Notes: generated by a model not told the origin, from the letters alone. Shown: positions 28,682 to 38,130, counted from the stretch's first letter. The stretch is DNA of 64,000 bases from Aidingimonas lacisalsi (GCF_008079445.1 NZ_VRYH01000004.1:124001-188000), one strand, 5' to 3'. Numbers and translations: made by a program.

Positions 28682-30592
28682 ATGAGTATCTTTTCGATAG
28701 GTTTGAGCGGGCTCAATACGGCACAGCAAGCGCTCTCAACGACCAGTAGCAATATCAGCAACGTCAATACACCGGGATACAACCGCCAGTTGACGCTGCT
28801 GGGCGAAAACGTGACGGGGGGCGGCGTTCAGGTGAACGACGTGCAGCGTCAGTTCGATGAATTCGTCGCCGAACAACTCAATGCCGCCAAGAGTACCTCG
28901 AGTGCGCTCGAGGCCTATGAAGGGCAGATCAGTCAGGTGGACGACCTGCTGGCGGACCGCGAGGCCGGATTGTCGCCGTTGATTCAGGATTTCTTCTCGT
29001 CCATGGAAGACTTGGCGGGGGCGCCATCCGATCCGGCATCCCGGCAAGGGGTGATCGGTAACGCCGACACCTTGTCCGCACAGTTCCGTTCCTTCGACAG
29101 TTACCTGAATGACATGCAGTCCGGCATCAATGGGCGTATCGAGGATGGCGTCACCGAGCTCAACAATTCAGCGCAAGAGCTGGCGAGCTTGAATAAAGAG
29201 ATCACCTTGGCCAAGGCCAAGAACGGGGAAGCGCCCAATGGCCTTCTCAATCAACGTGACCAGTTGATTTCCGATATCAGCGAGATCGCCAACGTGGATG
29301 TCGTCAAGCAGGACGGCGACACATATAACCTCACGATTGGCAACGGTAAACCGCTGGTATCCGGTGACCGGGTCAATACACTGGAAACCATGAGTTCCAA
29401 CGCAGACCCCGAGCGTACCATGGTGGGCTATCGCGACTCCGGCGGTAACCTCCAGGAGCTCGGCGCGGAAACGTTCGAAGGTGGTGAACTGGGCGGTTTG
29501 ATGCGCTTCCGTGAAGAGTCGCTCGATAAGGCCCAGAACCAGATTGGTCAGTTGGCCATTACGATGGCCGCGGAATTCAATGATCAGCAACGCCAGGGTG
29601 TCGACCTCGATGGGGAGCGGGGCGGCGACATGTTCTCGATTGCCGCGCCCAAAGCCATCGCCAACGATACCAATACCAGTGATGCGAGTATTGACGCTAC
29701 GTTTACCGATACCCGCGAACTGACGACCGGCGATTATGATATCCAGTACGATGGTACGGACTATACTGTGACACGACGGGATACGGGGGAAGACGTCGCC
29801 TTCGAGCAGGATGGTAATGAGCTGACGTTCGATGGCGTTCAAGTGACATTGGATCAAGAGCCGGATGCCGGCGATCGCTTTCAGGTACAGCCGACCCGCG
29901 AGGGAGCCGGTGGTATCGAAAACCTGATCAACGATGGGGCCGATATCGCGGCCGGTCAGTTGCTGTCCGTCGACGCCGATGAGGGAAATGGCGGCGATCT
30001 TGCGGCCAGTGATGTCCGTACGGCGGAAGGCTACACGCTGAATCCGCTGACCATGGAGGTCTCGGGGGCGGATGCGGCGGCAGGCACCTTTACGTTGGAA
30101 AACAGTGCCGGTGGCAATTTGGGTGCGGAGGTCCTCGTCAATGGCGAGACAGCGACCGATCCGGCCAGTGTCGACCTGGAGGTCGGCGACACCCTGACCA
30201 TCGATGGGGTGAGCATGACGCTCGACGGCATGCCTGAAGACGGTGATACCTTGTCCATTGACGAGGCGGCTACCGGAACGGGGGACAACCGCAACGCCTT
30301 GGCCATGCAGAACCTGCAGGATCGGGATATGGTCGACAATCAGGCCAGCTTCAGTGAGGCGTATGCCTCCATGGTCAGCGATGTGGGCAACGATACCAAC
30401 ATCGCCCAGGTCAACCTGGACGCCCAGCAGGGGCTCACCGAGCAACTGCGTGAGGTGCAGCAGTCGGAATCCGGCGTCAATCTCGATGAAGAAGCGGCCA
30501 ACCTGGTGCGCTACCAGCAATTCTATCAGGCGAATGCCAGGGTCATAGAAACCGGAACCACCTTGATGGATACCATCCTGGGACTGCGTTGA
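28682..30592 (+). CDS. flgK: Flagellar hook-filament junction protein FlgK (HAP1)
   Basis: A 636-residue junction protein, longer than E. coli FlgK (547). The N-terminal SGLNTAQQALSTTSSNISNV and NTPGYNRQL signature and the C-terminal LDEEAANLVRYQQFYQANAR helix are clear. The additional length lies in the centre. Two related modules are seen there, one around residues 380-418 (LTFDGVQVTLDQEPDAGDRF) and one around 505-543 (LTIDGVSMTLDGMPEDGDTL). A similar module is present in FlgL. The region is acidic, as expected for an exposed surface in a halophile. A strong sigma-28-type promoter precedes it. Confidence 0.96.
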   Translation: MSIFSIGLSGLNTAQQALSTTSSNISNVNTPGYNRQLTLLGENVTGGGVQVNDVQRQFDEFVAEQLNAAKSTSSALEAYEGQISQVDDLLADREAGLSPLIQDFFSSMEDLAGAPSDPASRQGVIGNADTLSAQFRSFDSYLNDMQSGINGRIEDGVTELNNSAQELASLNKEITLAKAKNGEAPNGLLNQRDQLISDISEIANVDVVKQDGDTYNLTIGNGKPLVSGDRVNTLETMSSNADPERTMVGYRDSGGNLQELGAETFEGGELGGLMRFREESLDKAQNQIGQLAITMAAEFNDQQRQGVDLDGERGGDMFSIAAPKAIANDTNTSDASIDATFTDTRELTTGDYDIQYDGTDYTVTRRDTGEDVAFEQDGNELTFDGVQVTLDQEPDAGDRFQVQPTREGAGGIENLINDGADIAAGQLLSVDADEGNGGDLAASDVRTAEGYTLNPLTMEVSGADAAAGTFTLENSAGGNLGAEVLVNGETATDPASVDLEVGDTLTIDGVSMTLDGMPEDGDTLSIDEAATGTGDNRNALAMQNLQDRDMVDNQASFSEAYASMVSDVGNDTNIAQVNLDAQQGLTEQLREVQQSESGVNLDEEAANLVRYQQFYQANARVIETGTTLMDTILGLR

Positions 30593-30620
30593 TCCGGTAA
30601 ACAAGGAGTGGGAGAGCGCG

Positions 30621-31865
30621 ATGCGTATCAGCACCGTTACCATGTTCGAGCAAGGGTTGTCTTCCATGAATCGCCAGCAGAGCGATTTCATGCAGGTCGG
30701 GCAGCAGATCGCCAGCGGCCGTAAGGTCGTCAATCCTTCCGATGATCCACAGGCTGCCTCGAGAGCCGTCGGTGTCTCTCAGTCACAGGCCGTGAATGAA
30801 CAGTATGCCGATGCCCGCGTCAGCGCTCGCAACAGCCTCAGTCAGGAAGAGAGTGTCTTGAATAGCGTCAGCGATGCGATCACCAGTGCGAAGACGCTGC
30901 TGATCCAGGCGAGCAATGACACCCTGAGCGATGCCGACCGCGAGTCCGTGGCCAGCGAGCTGAACGGTATCTATGAAACCTTGATCGGTCAGGCCAATAG
31001 CACCGATGGCAATGGTCGTTATCTGTTTGGCGGGTATCAGGAGTCCGATCCGCCGTTCGTCAGCAGTAACGGTCAAATCGAGTATGTCGGCGACGATCAG
31101 GTCAAGGAGCAGCAGATCGATGCCTCGCGCAAGATGCCTTCGGGAGATAGCGGCGAGGACGTCTTCAACAGCGTTCCCAACGGGGCCGGGTATGTGGCGC
31201 GTGCCGATGACGGCAATACGGGCGATGTGACGTTCAAGGGACCCAACCGTGTCGACGCCACTGCCGCCGGCTATGGGGAGTCCTACGACGTCGAATTCTA
31301 CGAGGATGCCGGTGAGATGCGGGTGCAGGTGCTCGACGAAGCCGGCGATCCCGTATCACTGAATGCCGGTGGTGACACCAACCTGGCTTACGATAGTCTG
31401 CAGGGTGGCGAGGTTCCTTTGTCATTCGCCGGCATGGAAATGACATTCAAGGGTGACGCCCCTGGCGATGGTGACAGCTTTCAGGTGAGGCCGGCCGAAG
31501 CGGGTAATACCAGCCTTTTCAAGAGCATGGAAGATGCCATCACGGCGCTGGGATCCGAAAACCAGACACCGGCGGAGGCGGCCAGTTTGCGTAATACGCT
31601 GTCGAGCGTCAGCCGTGAACTGGATAATAGCCTCGATAACGTACTGACAGTGCGAGCGTCCGTCGGTGCCCGAATCAACGAACTCGATGTGGTCGATGCC
31701 GTCGGTAATAATCGGGCGTTGAGTTACGAAAACAACATGTCGGAACTCGTCGATCTGGATTATGCCGAGGCGATTTCCGAGTACAGCCTGGCGCAGGTAG
31801 GACTTCAGGCTTCGCAAAAGGCTTTTGCCGATATCAATAGCATGTCGCTATTCGATCAGATCTAG
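30621..31865 (+). CDS. flgL: Flagellar hook-filament junction protein FlgL (HAP3)
   Basis: A 414-residue junction protein related to flagellin, about 100 residues longer than E. coli FlgL (317). The N-terminal helix has STVTMFEQGLSSMNRQQSDF and QIASGRKVVNPSDDPQAAS. The C-terminal helix has LSYENNMSELVDLDYAEAIS and SEYSLAQVGLQASQKAFADI. The central insert (about 190-300) includes LSFAGMEMTFKGDAPGDGDS followed by FQVRP, which resembles the FlgK modules. It is the last gene of the rightward flg run and converges on fliR. GGAG precedes ATG 30621. Confidence 0.95.
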   Translation: MRISTVTMFEQGLSSMNRQQSDFMQVGQQIASGRKVVNPSDDPQAASRAVGVSQSQAVNEQYADARVSARNSLSQEESVLNSVSDAITSAKTLLIQASNDTLSDADRESVASELNGIYETLIGQANSTDGNGRYLFGGYQESDPPFVSSNGQIEYVGDDQVKEQQIDASRKMPSGDSGEDVFNSVPNGAGYVARADDGNTGDVTFKGPNRVDATAAGYGESYDVEFYEDAGEMRVQVLDEAGDPVSLNAGGDTNLAYDSLQGGEVPLSFAGMEMTFKGDAPGDGDSFQVRPAEAGNTSLFKSMEDAITALGSENQTPAEAASLRNTLSSVSRELDNSLDNVLTVRASVGARINELDVVDAVGNNRALSYENNMSELVDLDYAEAISEYSLAQVGLQASQKAFADINSMSLFDQI

Positions 31866-31888
31866 CTTGGCAGTCGATCGGTAGAGAG

Positions 31889-31907
31889 GGGCCCCTGGAT
31901 GGGGCCC
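31889..31907. terminator. GC-rich hairpin between convergent flgL and fliR
   Basis: A 7-bp perfect stem, GGGCCCC / GGGGCCC, with a 5-base loop stands 24 bases after the flgL stop, in the gap where flgL and fliR transcripts converge. A short TTC follows but no T-run, so terminator strength is doubtful. Confidence 0.45.
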
Positions 31908-31965
31908 TTCGTCGTGTCGGGGTATCGGTTGCAGGGCGCGATGGCCGGATTCGCCGCTTGGCCAT

Positions 31966-32757
31966 TCAATTCAATGGCGCCAGAGTGTCCAGCATGTCTT
32001 GCATGAAGAATAGGGTTTCGGTGAATAGCCGTTCCAGGAAACGCTGATAATCGGTCATCAGCACCATCAGTAGAATGATCCCCGTGATCAACGACATCGG
32101 AAAGCCGATGGAAAAGATGGTGAGCTGCGGGGCGGCACGGTTGAGGATGCCCAGTGACAGGTTGATGATCAGCAGCGACCCGACCAATGGCAACGCCAGC
32201 AACATGCCGGAGAGAAAGATCGTTGAACCGAAGCGCGCCAGCATTTCAAACCCGCCGGCATTGAATCTGCCTAGCCCTATCGGCAACGTATCGAATGTCG
32301 TGGCCAGGATTTCAATCACGATGAGGTGTCCGTTCAAGGCGAGGAACATCAGCAGCGCTATCATGTAGAAAATGCGGGATAGCACCATGGAGTTGGCGCC
32401 GGTATCCGGAGAAAAGAAGGTCGCAAAGGCGAGCCCCATTTGCAGACCGATGAATTCGCCGGCCGCCTGAACGGCAGCGAACATGACGCGTGTCACGATT
32501 CCCAGCGATATGCCGATCAGTACCTGTTCCACCATGACCCCCAATCCCGCCCAGGACATGACAGGGATATCCGGCATGGGGGGAAGCGTGGGCGCGACAA
32601 CGACGGCAAGCAGGGCACCTAACCCGATCTTGACTTGATTGGGTACGCTACTATGTCCCCACAGAGGCGAGGCCATGAAGAAGGCCGTGATGCGGGTGAA
32701 CGGCCACAAGAAGGCGACCAGCCAGCCGTGCAGTTGCGCGAATGTGACCTCGACCAT
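31966..32757 (-). CDS. fliR: Flagellar export gate protein FliR
   Basis: A 263-residue inner-membrane component of the type III export gate, with about six hydrophobic segments. Recognisable are WPFTRITAFFMASPLWGHSS, FIGLQMGLAFATFFSPDTGA and LLIINLSLGILNRAAPQLTI followed by FSIGFPMSLITGI. It is the last gene of the leftward fli run; fliQ ends two bases before its ATG. flhB, often next in other species, is not here; the strand is met by flgL instead. Confidence 0.95.
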   Translation of the reverse strand: MVEVTFAQLHGWLVAFLWPFTRITAFFMASPLWGHSSVPNQVKIGLGALLAVVVAPTLPPMPDIPVMSWAGLGVMVEQVLIGISLGIVTRVMFAAVQAAGEFIGLQMGLAFATFFSPDTGANSMVLSRIFYMIALLMFLALNGHLIVIEILATTFDTLPIGLGRFNAGGFEMLARFGSTIFLSGMLLALPLVGSLLIINLSLGILNRAAPQLTIFSIGFPMSLITGIILLMVLMTDYQRFLERLFTETLFFMQDMLDTLAPLN

Positions 32758-32759
32758 GC

Positions 32760-33029
32760 CTAGCTGATCATCGTCGGTATATTGCTGAACAACTCACGGG
32801 TAAAATCGGTGATCACCTTGAGCAGCCAAGGGCCAGCGAAGGTGAGTACAGCGAACACCCCCAGCATCTTGGGGATGAAGGATAATGTCATCTCATTGAT
32901 CTGTGTGGCGGCCTGAAAGAGACTGACGAGCAAGCCAATACCCAGGGCCGTCAGTAGTAGGGGCCCGGCCAGGAATAGCGTGACACGCATCCCTTGATAG
33001 GCCATGCTCATGACCATTTCCGGTGACAT
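32760..33029 (-). CDS. fliQ: Flagellar export gate protein FliQ
   Basis: An 89-residue protein with two transmembrane helices (FLAGPLLLTALGIGLLVSLF and MLGVFAVLTFAGPWLL). The connecting segment FQAATQINEMTLSFIPKM is the FliQ/SctS signature. AGGAGG stands 7 bases before the ATG at 33029. It forms the export gate with FliP and FliR, both of which flank it. The length equals that of E. coli FliQ. Confidence 0.96.
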   Translation of the reverse strand: MSPEMVMSMAYQGMRVTLFLAGPLLLTALGIGLLVSLFQAATQINEMTLSFIPKMLGVFAVLTFAGPWLLKVITDFTRELFSNIPTMIS

Positions 33030-33113
33030 GCAATTACCTCCTGGACGCCGTGCGTCAGATCGGGACCCGCGATAGCCGTAGCCGTCGTCGGATCATAGGT
33101 CGTGGAACCTGGT

Positions 33114-33884
33114 TTACAGGTAAAAACTTTCCGCCAATGACCCCACCAATAATTGCCATCCATCGACCAGAACGAAGAGCATGAGCTTGAATGGCAACGA
33201 GATCGTGGCGGGCGGAACCATCATCATGCCCAAAGACATCAGCACGCTGGCGACGACAAGATCGATGATCAGAAAGGGGATGAAGATGGTGAAACCGATC
33301 TGGAAGGCGGTCTTCAATTCACTGGTGACGAATGACGGTAAAAGCACCTGCAAGGGAACATCCTCGGGGCCCTGCATGTCGCCGATATCGGCGAGTCGGG
33401 CGAACAGCGCAAGGTCAGGCTCCCGTGTTTGTGCCAGCATGAATTCACGGAAGGGTTGTACCCCGCGTTCCAGGAAGGTCGTGAAATTGATCTCGTCATT
33501 GGATAGCGGTTGCCAGGCGACGTTATAGACGTCGGTAAATACGGGCGACATGATGAACAGGGTCATGAACAGGGCCAATCCGAGGATCACCTGGTTGGGA
33601 GGCGTCGACTGTGTGCCCATGGCGGTACGTAGCAGACTCAAGACGATGATGATGCGAGTGAAACTGGTCATCATCAGCAGCATCGCCGGCAGAAACGCCA
33701 TGGAGCTGAGCAATAGCAGGGTCTGGAGTTGAATGGACCACTGCTGACCACCATCGGCCGTTGGCTGGCTGACGATACCGGGGATTTCCTGAGCGATGCC
33801 CTGGGTAGGTAACAGGGTCAGCAGTACCAGTGGAAGGGCCAGGTACAGTGATTTGATACCATGACGCTTGGATTGACGCCTCAC
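33114..33884 (-). CDS. fliP: Flagellar export gate protein FliP
   Basis: A 256-residue inner-membrane protein with a cleavable signal-like N-terminus ([20 protein letters not shown]) and about four membrane helices. The signatures are [20 protein letters not shown] with [20 protein letters not shown], and [20 protein letters not shown] with [12 protein letters not shown]. The start is GTG at 33884, overlapping the fliO stop (GTGA), so translation is coupled. The 84 bases to fliQ hold its ribosome-binding site. Confidence 0.95.
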   Translation of the reverse strand: MRRQSKRHGIKSLYLALPLVLLTLLPTQGIAQEIPGIVSQPTADGGQQWSIQLQTLLLLSSMAFLPAMLLMMTSFTRIIIVLSLLRTAMGTQSTPPNQVILGLALFMTLFIMSPVFTDVYNVAWQPLSNDEINFTTFLERGVQPFREFMLAQTREPDLALFARLADIGDMQGPEDVPLQVLLPSFVTSELKTAFQIGFTIFIPFLIIDLVVASVLMSLGMMMVPPATISLPFKLMLFVLVDGWQLLVGSLAESFYL

Positions 33885-34372
33885 CGTTGACCTCGTGTAT
33901 TGCGTGATGCAAAGCGTTGACGGGTGTTGTCCTTCATGGCGCGAGCAAAGCGTGCAGCAAAGCCGTCATTGGCCGTTTGTGACGTATCCAGATCGGCCTC
34001 CTCGTCGACGGGAGCCGGGAGGTCGTGCAGCTTGTTGACTTGACCGTTGGCCACTCCCAGTACCAGCCAGGTATTGTCGACGGCAACGATGACCACTCGC
34101 TCGCGTTGTCCGACCCCGACGCTGCCGACGACTTCCAGATGGCGTCCGCCCATATGGCGGTGTGCACCGAACCGTTTGAGCAGATAACTACACAACAGGA
34201 TCAAGCCGATCACCAGCGCCAGCACGGCGGCCGTCTTGCCCAGTGCAGTCATGCTCAACAAGGAGTCGCCATTGGAGGCGGCAGCGTCCCAGCCTTGACT
34301 CGAGAGGGCGTCGAGCCCGCTGGTGTCCACACGCGGGCCGTTTCCTTGCATGTCGGCGGATGGTTCGCTCAT
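33881..34372 (-). CDS. fliO: Flagellar biosynthesis protein FliO
   Basis: A 163-residue single-pass membrane protein that helps FliP assemble. The polar N-terminus (about 45 residues) precedes one transmembrane helix ([18 protein letters not shown]) and a basic [20 protein letters not shown] segment, then the conserved [20 protein letters not shown] sheet. FliO is poorly conserved, so position between fliN and fliP is part of the evidence. Its ATG overlaps the fliN stop (ATGA), and its stop overlaps fliP. Confidence 0.93.
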   Translation of the reverse strand: MSEPSADMQGNGPRVDTSGLDALSSQGWDAAASNGDSLLSMTALGKTAAVLALVIGLILLCSYLLKRFGAHRHMGGRHLEVVGSVGVGQRERVVIVAVDNTWLVLGVANGQVNKLHDLPAPVDEEADLDTSQTANDGFAARFARAMKDNTRQRFASRNTRGQR

Positions 34373-34878
34373 CGGTTGAGTTTCTGTACGCGTTCAGAGG
34401 GCGTGATGATTTCCGTGATACGAATGCCGTACTTATCGTCCACGACCACGACTTCGCCTTGAGCGATCAGGTATCCGTTGATCAGAATATCCATCGGTTC
34501 TCCGGCCAGACCGTCGAGCTCGATGACGGATCCCTGAGCGAGTTCCAGCAACTGTTTGATGGTGATGCGCGTTCGGCCCAACTCCACAGTGAGTTTGACC
34601 GGGATGTCCATGATCATTTCCAGGTCGCGCATCCCACTGTTTCCGGCATCCTTGTCCAGTGGTTTGAAGACCTGATCACCAGCTGCCTGCGAGGCAGAAC
34701 TCGTGTCAGCCTGAGGCTCCGGGTCGGTGGCGGATGACTCGTTCGCTTCCTGTTCGGCAAGTGCCGCCGCCCAGGGGTCTTCTTCGCCACCATCGGCCCC
34801 TTGTTCCGCCATGGCGTCCGCCCAATCGTCTTCACCGGTGGTTCCGTCTTGATTTTCAGGGTTCTTGGGATCAGTCAT
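34369..34878 (-). CDS. fliN: Flagellar motor switch protein FliN
   Basis: A 169-residue C-ring protein. The C-terminal 80 residues are the SpoA/SurfaceAg domain (MIMDIPVKLTVELGRTRITI, ELAQGSVIELDGLAGEPMDI and INGYLIAQGEVVVVDDKYGI). A long acidic, probably disordered N-terminal tail (about 80 residues) precedes it, common in FliN of related species. I choose ATG 34878, with AGGA about 9 bases upstream, giving MTDPKNPENQDG. The frame is open to 34950, but that part lies inside fliM. The start lies 8 bases inside the fliM end. Confidence 0.95.
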   Translation of the reverse strand: MTDPKNPENQDGTTGEDDWADAMAEQGADGGEEDPWAAALAEQEANESSATDPEPQADTSSASQAAGDQVFKPLDKDAGNSGMRDLEMIMDIPVKLTVELGRTRITIKQLLELAQGSVIELDGLAGEPMDILINGYLIAQGEVVVVDDKYGIRITEIITPSERVQKLNR

Positions 34879-35923
34879 TATCAGATTCCTTGGCTTGCGG
34901 CGTCGACTGTTTGACGAAGGCGTCCTCGGTGGGCTGTTGGCCCGGTGCATGATCGATCAGTTGCTTGACTCGTAAAGCGCGCTGGTCACTCTGGCTGCCA
35001 TAATCGCAATGCATCACAGGGACGCCATCGACATTGGCCGTGACGGTGTCCGGCAGTTCGATTGGCAGTACGTCTCCCACCTTGAGGGACATGACGTGCC
35101 CGATGGTGGACGGGATATCAACAAAATCGGCGATCAACTCCACGTTGGAGTGTTTGATCTCGCCGGCCATCCTCTGACCCCATAGACGATCTTCCTCGGG
35201 ATGGCTATCGGTCAGAGGGCCGGACAGTTGATCCCGCAAGGGCTCGATCATCGAATAGGGCATGCATATCTGGAAGTAGCTGCTGAGATTGCCTACCTCC
35301 AGATGAAAGGTGCTGTTCACGACGATTTCGTTGGGCGAGTTGGTGATATTGGCGAACTTGATCTGCATCTCGGAGCGGACATACTCCAACTCGAGGGGGT
35401 AGACCGAGGCCCAGGCTTCTTGATAGCCGTCGATCGCCAATCTCAGCATGCGCTGAATGATGCGTTGTTCCGTGTGCGTGAATTCCCGGCCCTCGGATTT
35501 GGTCAGGAAGCGCCCATCGCCGCCAAACAGATTATCGACCACCATGAAGACGAGGTTGGGTGGAAAAAGCACCACTGCCGAGCCACGTAACGGTTTCATG
35601 GCGATCAGATTGATGTTGGTGGGTACCGGCACGTTACGCGCAAAATCGCTGTAGCTCTGATAACGCACGGTATCCACCGTGATGTCGGCACTGCGTCGCA
35701 AGAGATTGAACAGACTCATGCGGAAGTGGCGAGCAAAGCGCTCGTTGATGATATCCAACGCATGCAGTCGCTCGCGAATCACACGGTGCTGCGTGGCGGG
35801 ATCATAGGGTTTGATGCGCGCATCATTTCCCGTTTCGGCGGTGGGCGCCGATTCTTCCTCACCACTGACGCCCTTGAGAAGGGCGTCAATTTCATCCTGC
35901 GATAGCATATCGTCTTGGGACAT
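34871..35923 (-). CDS. fliM: Flagellar motor switch protein FliM
   Basis: A 350-residue C-ring protein that binds phospho-CheY and sets rotation direction. The N-terminal MSQDDMLSQDEIDALLKGV is the CheY-binding peptide. The middle CheC-like domain includes HALDIINERFARHFRMSLFN and FPPNLVFMVVDNLFGGDGRF. The C-terminal SpoA-like part has MSLKVGDVLPIELPDTVTAN. It overlaps fliN by 8 bases at its end and follows fliL by 48 bases. The CheY peptide implies a chemotaxis system elsewhere in the genome. Confidence 0.97.
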   Translation of the reverse strand: MSQDDMLSQDEIDALLKGVSGEEESAPTAETGNDARIKPYDPATQHRVIRERLHALDIINERFARHFRMSLFNLLRRSADITVDTVRYQSYSDFARNVPVPTNINLIAMKPLRGSAVVLFPPNLVFMVVDNLFGGDGRFLTKSEGREFTHTEQRIIQRMLRLAIDGYQEAWASVYPLELEYVRSEMQIKFANITNSPNEIVVNSTFHLEVGNLSSYFQICMPYSMIEPLRDQLSGPLTDSHPEEDRLWGQRMAGEIKHSNVELIADFVDIPSTIGHVMSLKVGDVLPIELPDTVTANVDGVPVMHCDYGSQSDQRALRVKQLIDHAPGQQPTEDAFVKQSTPQAKESDND

Positions 35924-35971
35924 AGCGCTCGAGCACTTCCGTAGTCTGTCTCGCCCGTCGTCGGTTGACGT

Positions 35972-36475
35972 TTACTGGACGATGAATTCGGTATACAACA
36001 CGTCATCGACGGACAGTGGCTCCTCGCTTCCCCCGATAGGGCGTTCGAAGAGACTGATAACCTCGTCCGTCAATGCTTCCTTGCCCTTAGGCGAGGTCAA
36101 TGCTTCAGCATTCTGACTGGACATCAACATGATCAGCCGGCTCCTGACCTGCGGCATGTTGTCTTTGAGTCGTCGTTTCGTTGCTTCGTCAGTGACTTGT
36201 AAGGACAAACCGACATAGAGCAGTCGCTGGTCGTATTCATCACTTTGTAAGTTGACGGTAAACGGCTCGATCTTGATGTAGCTGGGTTGAGGAGCGACAA
36301 CCTCCTGTTGCTGTTCACCTTCCGACTGTTGTTCGCCGGTATCTCCACTGGTTTCGTCCAGTAGATAGTAGACCGCCGCTGAACTGCCCATGGACAGGAG
36401 GATGATCAGTAAGCCCAGGACCCACCAGGGTTTGCGTGTTCCGCCGCTACGTTTCTTCGCCATTATATTTGCCAT
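35972..36475 (-). CDS. fliL: Flagellar basal body-associated protein FliL
   Basis: A 167-residue single-pass membrane protein near the stator. After a basic start there is one membrane helix (PWWVLGLLIILLSMGSSAAV), an acidic Glu/Gln-rich linker and a periplasmic domain with FTVNLQSDEYDQRLLYVGLS, VRSRLIMLMSSQNAEALTSP and the C-terminal VDDVLYTEFIVQ. The start is ATG 36475 or ATG 36463; neither has a strong ribosome-binding site. The 209-base gap to fliK holds a perfect 16-bp palindrome 25 bases upstream, so a promoter for fliLMNOPQR may lie here. Confidence 0.94.
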   Translation of the reverse strand: MANIMAKKRSGGTRKPWWVLGLLIILLSMGSSAAVYYLLDETSGDTGEQQSEGEQQQEVVAPQPSYIKIEPFTVNLQSDEYDQRLLYVGLSLQVTDEATKRRLKDNMPQVRSRLIMLMSSQNAEALTSPKGKEALTDEVISLFERPIGGSEEPLSVDDVLYTEFIVQ

Positions 36476-36499
36476 CTTGCTGTCGGTCGGCCTCGTACG

Positions 36500-36515
36500 G
36501 TGCGCCTAGGCGCAC
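36500..36515. repeat. 16-bp perfect palindrome upstream of fliL
   Basis: GTGCGCCTAGGCGCAC is self-complementary and lies 25 bases before the fliL start in the fliK-fliL gap. It could be an operator or a hairpin in the fliL leader. Confidence 0.5.
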
Positions 36516-36684
36516 GTCGAAGACACTGAAGATTATGGCGATAGCCAAGCCATCGTCATGGTTCGAAAAGACCGGGCTATTGCGCTTATCTTCACGCTTT
36601 GCATTCGGCATTTCCGGTCTTGATACGAGTTATCGGCGGCAATCGGCTCGAATGTAGGCCGAATTGAATCGCGCTGACTGCCGA

Positions 36685-38055
36685 TCAGGCATATAAGTCG
36701 ACGCGGCCATTCAAGGCAGATGACAAGCTGTCGGCCGACAGGACATCTGCCGGTTGATCCTCGAGTGCAACACTGCCATCAAGGCCGGATGCGGAGCCGG
36801 GATAACGGCGGCCGGATTGATCGTTCGCCAATCCGGCTTGTTGCTGCTGTCCTTGGGGGTGGTCACCGACCATGGCCTCACCGAGGGAGATGCCCTGTTC
36901 CTCGAGCGCTTCCCGTAGTTGCGGTATGGCTTGCTCTATGGCTTGCCTGACCTGGACCTGAGACGACAGGAATTGGGCCTGGGCGCCTTGGTCCCCGACT
37001 TTCAGGCTGACCGACAAGGGGCCTAGTTCGGGCGGATTGAGCTTGAGATCGATCTGCTGTTCACCGCTGCGAGACAAGTTGACGAGTTGCTGTCCGAGTT
37101 GTTGTTGCCATGCCTGGCTGGCTACGGGTTGCGTCAGCGTGGCAGTGGGCGTGGCGCTCGTGGCGGCGGCAGTTACCGGCTGTGTGTTGCCATTGAGCGA
37201 TGCAAGGCTTGGCGACGGATCGGCATGACGGGCGGAGCCGTCAGCGCGTTGTTGCATGAGGTTGTCCTGAAAGTTGAATTCTTTCCAGGCGCCTTCCGCG
37301 TCGCCTTGAACCGCCTGCATCATCGGATTGGCTGGTGTGGCTCCCGGTTGCTGCGTATTCCAGGCGGCTTGAGCCAAGACGTGTCGGCTGATGAGGCTCT
37401 CAGAGGAGCCTGTATTGTTCGGGTTGCCCGACGAGGCGGTGTTGCCAACCGCTGTTCCCGGCGTGTCGCTTGCCGCCATTCCCGACGCGTTTCTCACTGT
37501 CGAGGTCATGGTGTCGGAGAACGTTTGCCCGCCGCGTTGAAGTACGCCGTTGTCGATGAAACTCGCCGTGATTTGAGCCAGTTCGCTGGTGTCATCGAGT
37601 TGCGTTAGCTGTTCCTGAATGGCAGCCAATGCTTCCTCGCTGGAGAGAGTGTCGAGATCGATGCCGTCGGCAGTTAGCGCTTGACCGAGTGCTGAGTCCT
37701 CGTCCAGGAGGCCATCAGCGGTCAGCCCTTCGACGAGCGCCTGGCTGTCCAGTCCTTGTCGGTCGAGTACGGCGCCCAACTCATCAGCCAGGGTCCCGAG
37801 CATATCCTCCGAGAGCGTCTCGGGGTTGCCCAGGCGTTCCATGATCTGACGTAAGGACAATGTGTCTTCCTGATCCTGTTGCATCAAGTTCGATGGCAGT
37901 TTGCCGGAATCCGCCGTCGAGGTTCCCTGATGTTCACGTGCCACCTGTTCGAGCTGCTGGGCAAATGACGACATGTCTCCGCCCGCATCGCGCGGCTGGC
38001 CGGAGGCGGGGGTCGATGACTTGCCGGTAGCGGCCAGTAATGTGGTGATGTCCAT
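36685..38055 (-). CDS. fliK: Flagellar hook-length control protein FliK
   Basis: A 456-residue low-complexity protein. The first 300 residues are rich in Gln, Ala, Thr, Ser and Asp and act as the secreted ruler in known FliK proteins. The C-terminal Flg_hook domain (about 315-410) that switches export specificity is recognisable: LVNLSRSGEQQIDLKLNPPE, LGPLSVSLKVGDQGAQAQFL and VRQAIEQAIPQLREALEEQG. It lies between fliJ and fliL as in enterobacteria. Its start at ATG 38055 gives MDITTLLAATGKSSTPASGQ with GGAGG upstream. Confidence 0.94.
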   Translation of the reverse strand: MDITTLLAATGKSSTPASGQPRDAGGDMSSFAQQLEQVAREHQGTSTADSGKLPSNLMQQDQEDTLSLRQIMERLGNPETLSEDMLGTLADELGAVLDRQGLDSQALVEGLTADGLLDEDSALGQALTADGIDLDTLSSEEALAAIQEQLTQLDDTSELAQITASFIDNGVLQRGGQTFSDTMTSTVRNASGMAASDTPGTAVGNTASSGNPNNTGSSESLISRHVLAQAAWNTQQPGATPANPMMQAVQGDAEGAWKEFNFQDNLMQQRADGSARHADPSPSLASLNGNTQPVTAAATSATPTATLTQPVASQAWQQQLGQQLVNLSRSGEQQIDLKLNPPELGPLSVSLKVGDQGAQAQFLSSQVQVRQAIEQAIPQLREALEEQGISLGEAMVGDHPQGQQQQAGLANDQSGRRYPGSASGLDGSVALEDQPADVLSADSLSSALNGRVDLYA

Positions 38056-38130
38056 GTGGCCTCCTTTTCAGGCGGCAGCGGATTGCCGCGCCTGGGTCTC
38101 GTTATTCCGTGTCACGTCGATATGACCGGG

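Noticed and set aside
29168-30733. 521-codon open frame antisense to flgK
   Set aside because: It lies wholly opposite a confirmed gene with strong codon bias. The predicted protein shows no recognisable domain and there is no ribosome-binding site or context.
36630-36637. Exact GCCGATAA box on the minus strand upstream of fliL
   Set aside because: The element 11 bases upstream (TACATTCG) matches the -35 consensus at only about half of its positions, so it is probably chance.
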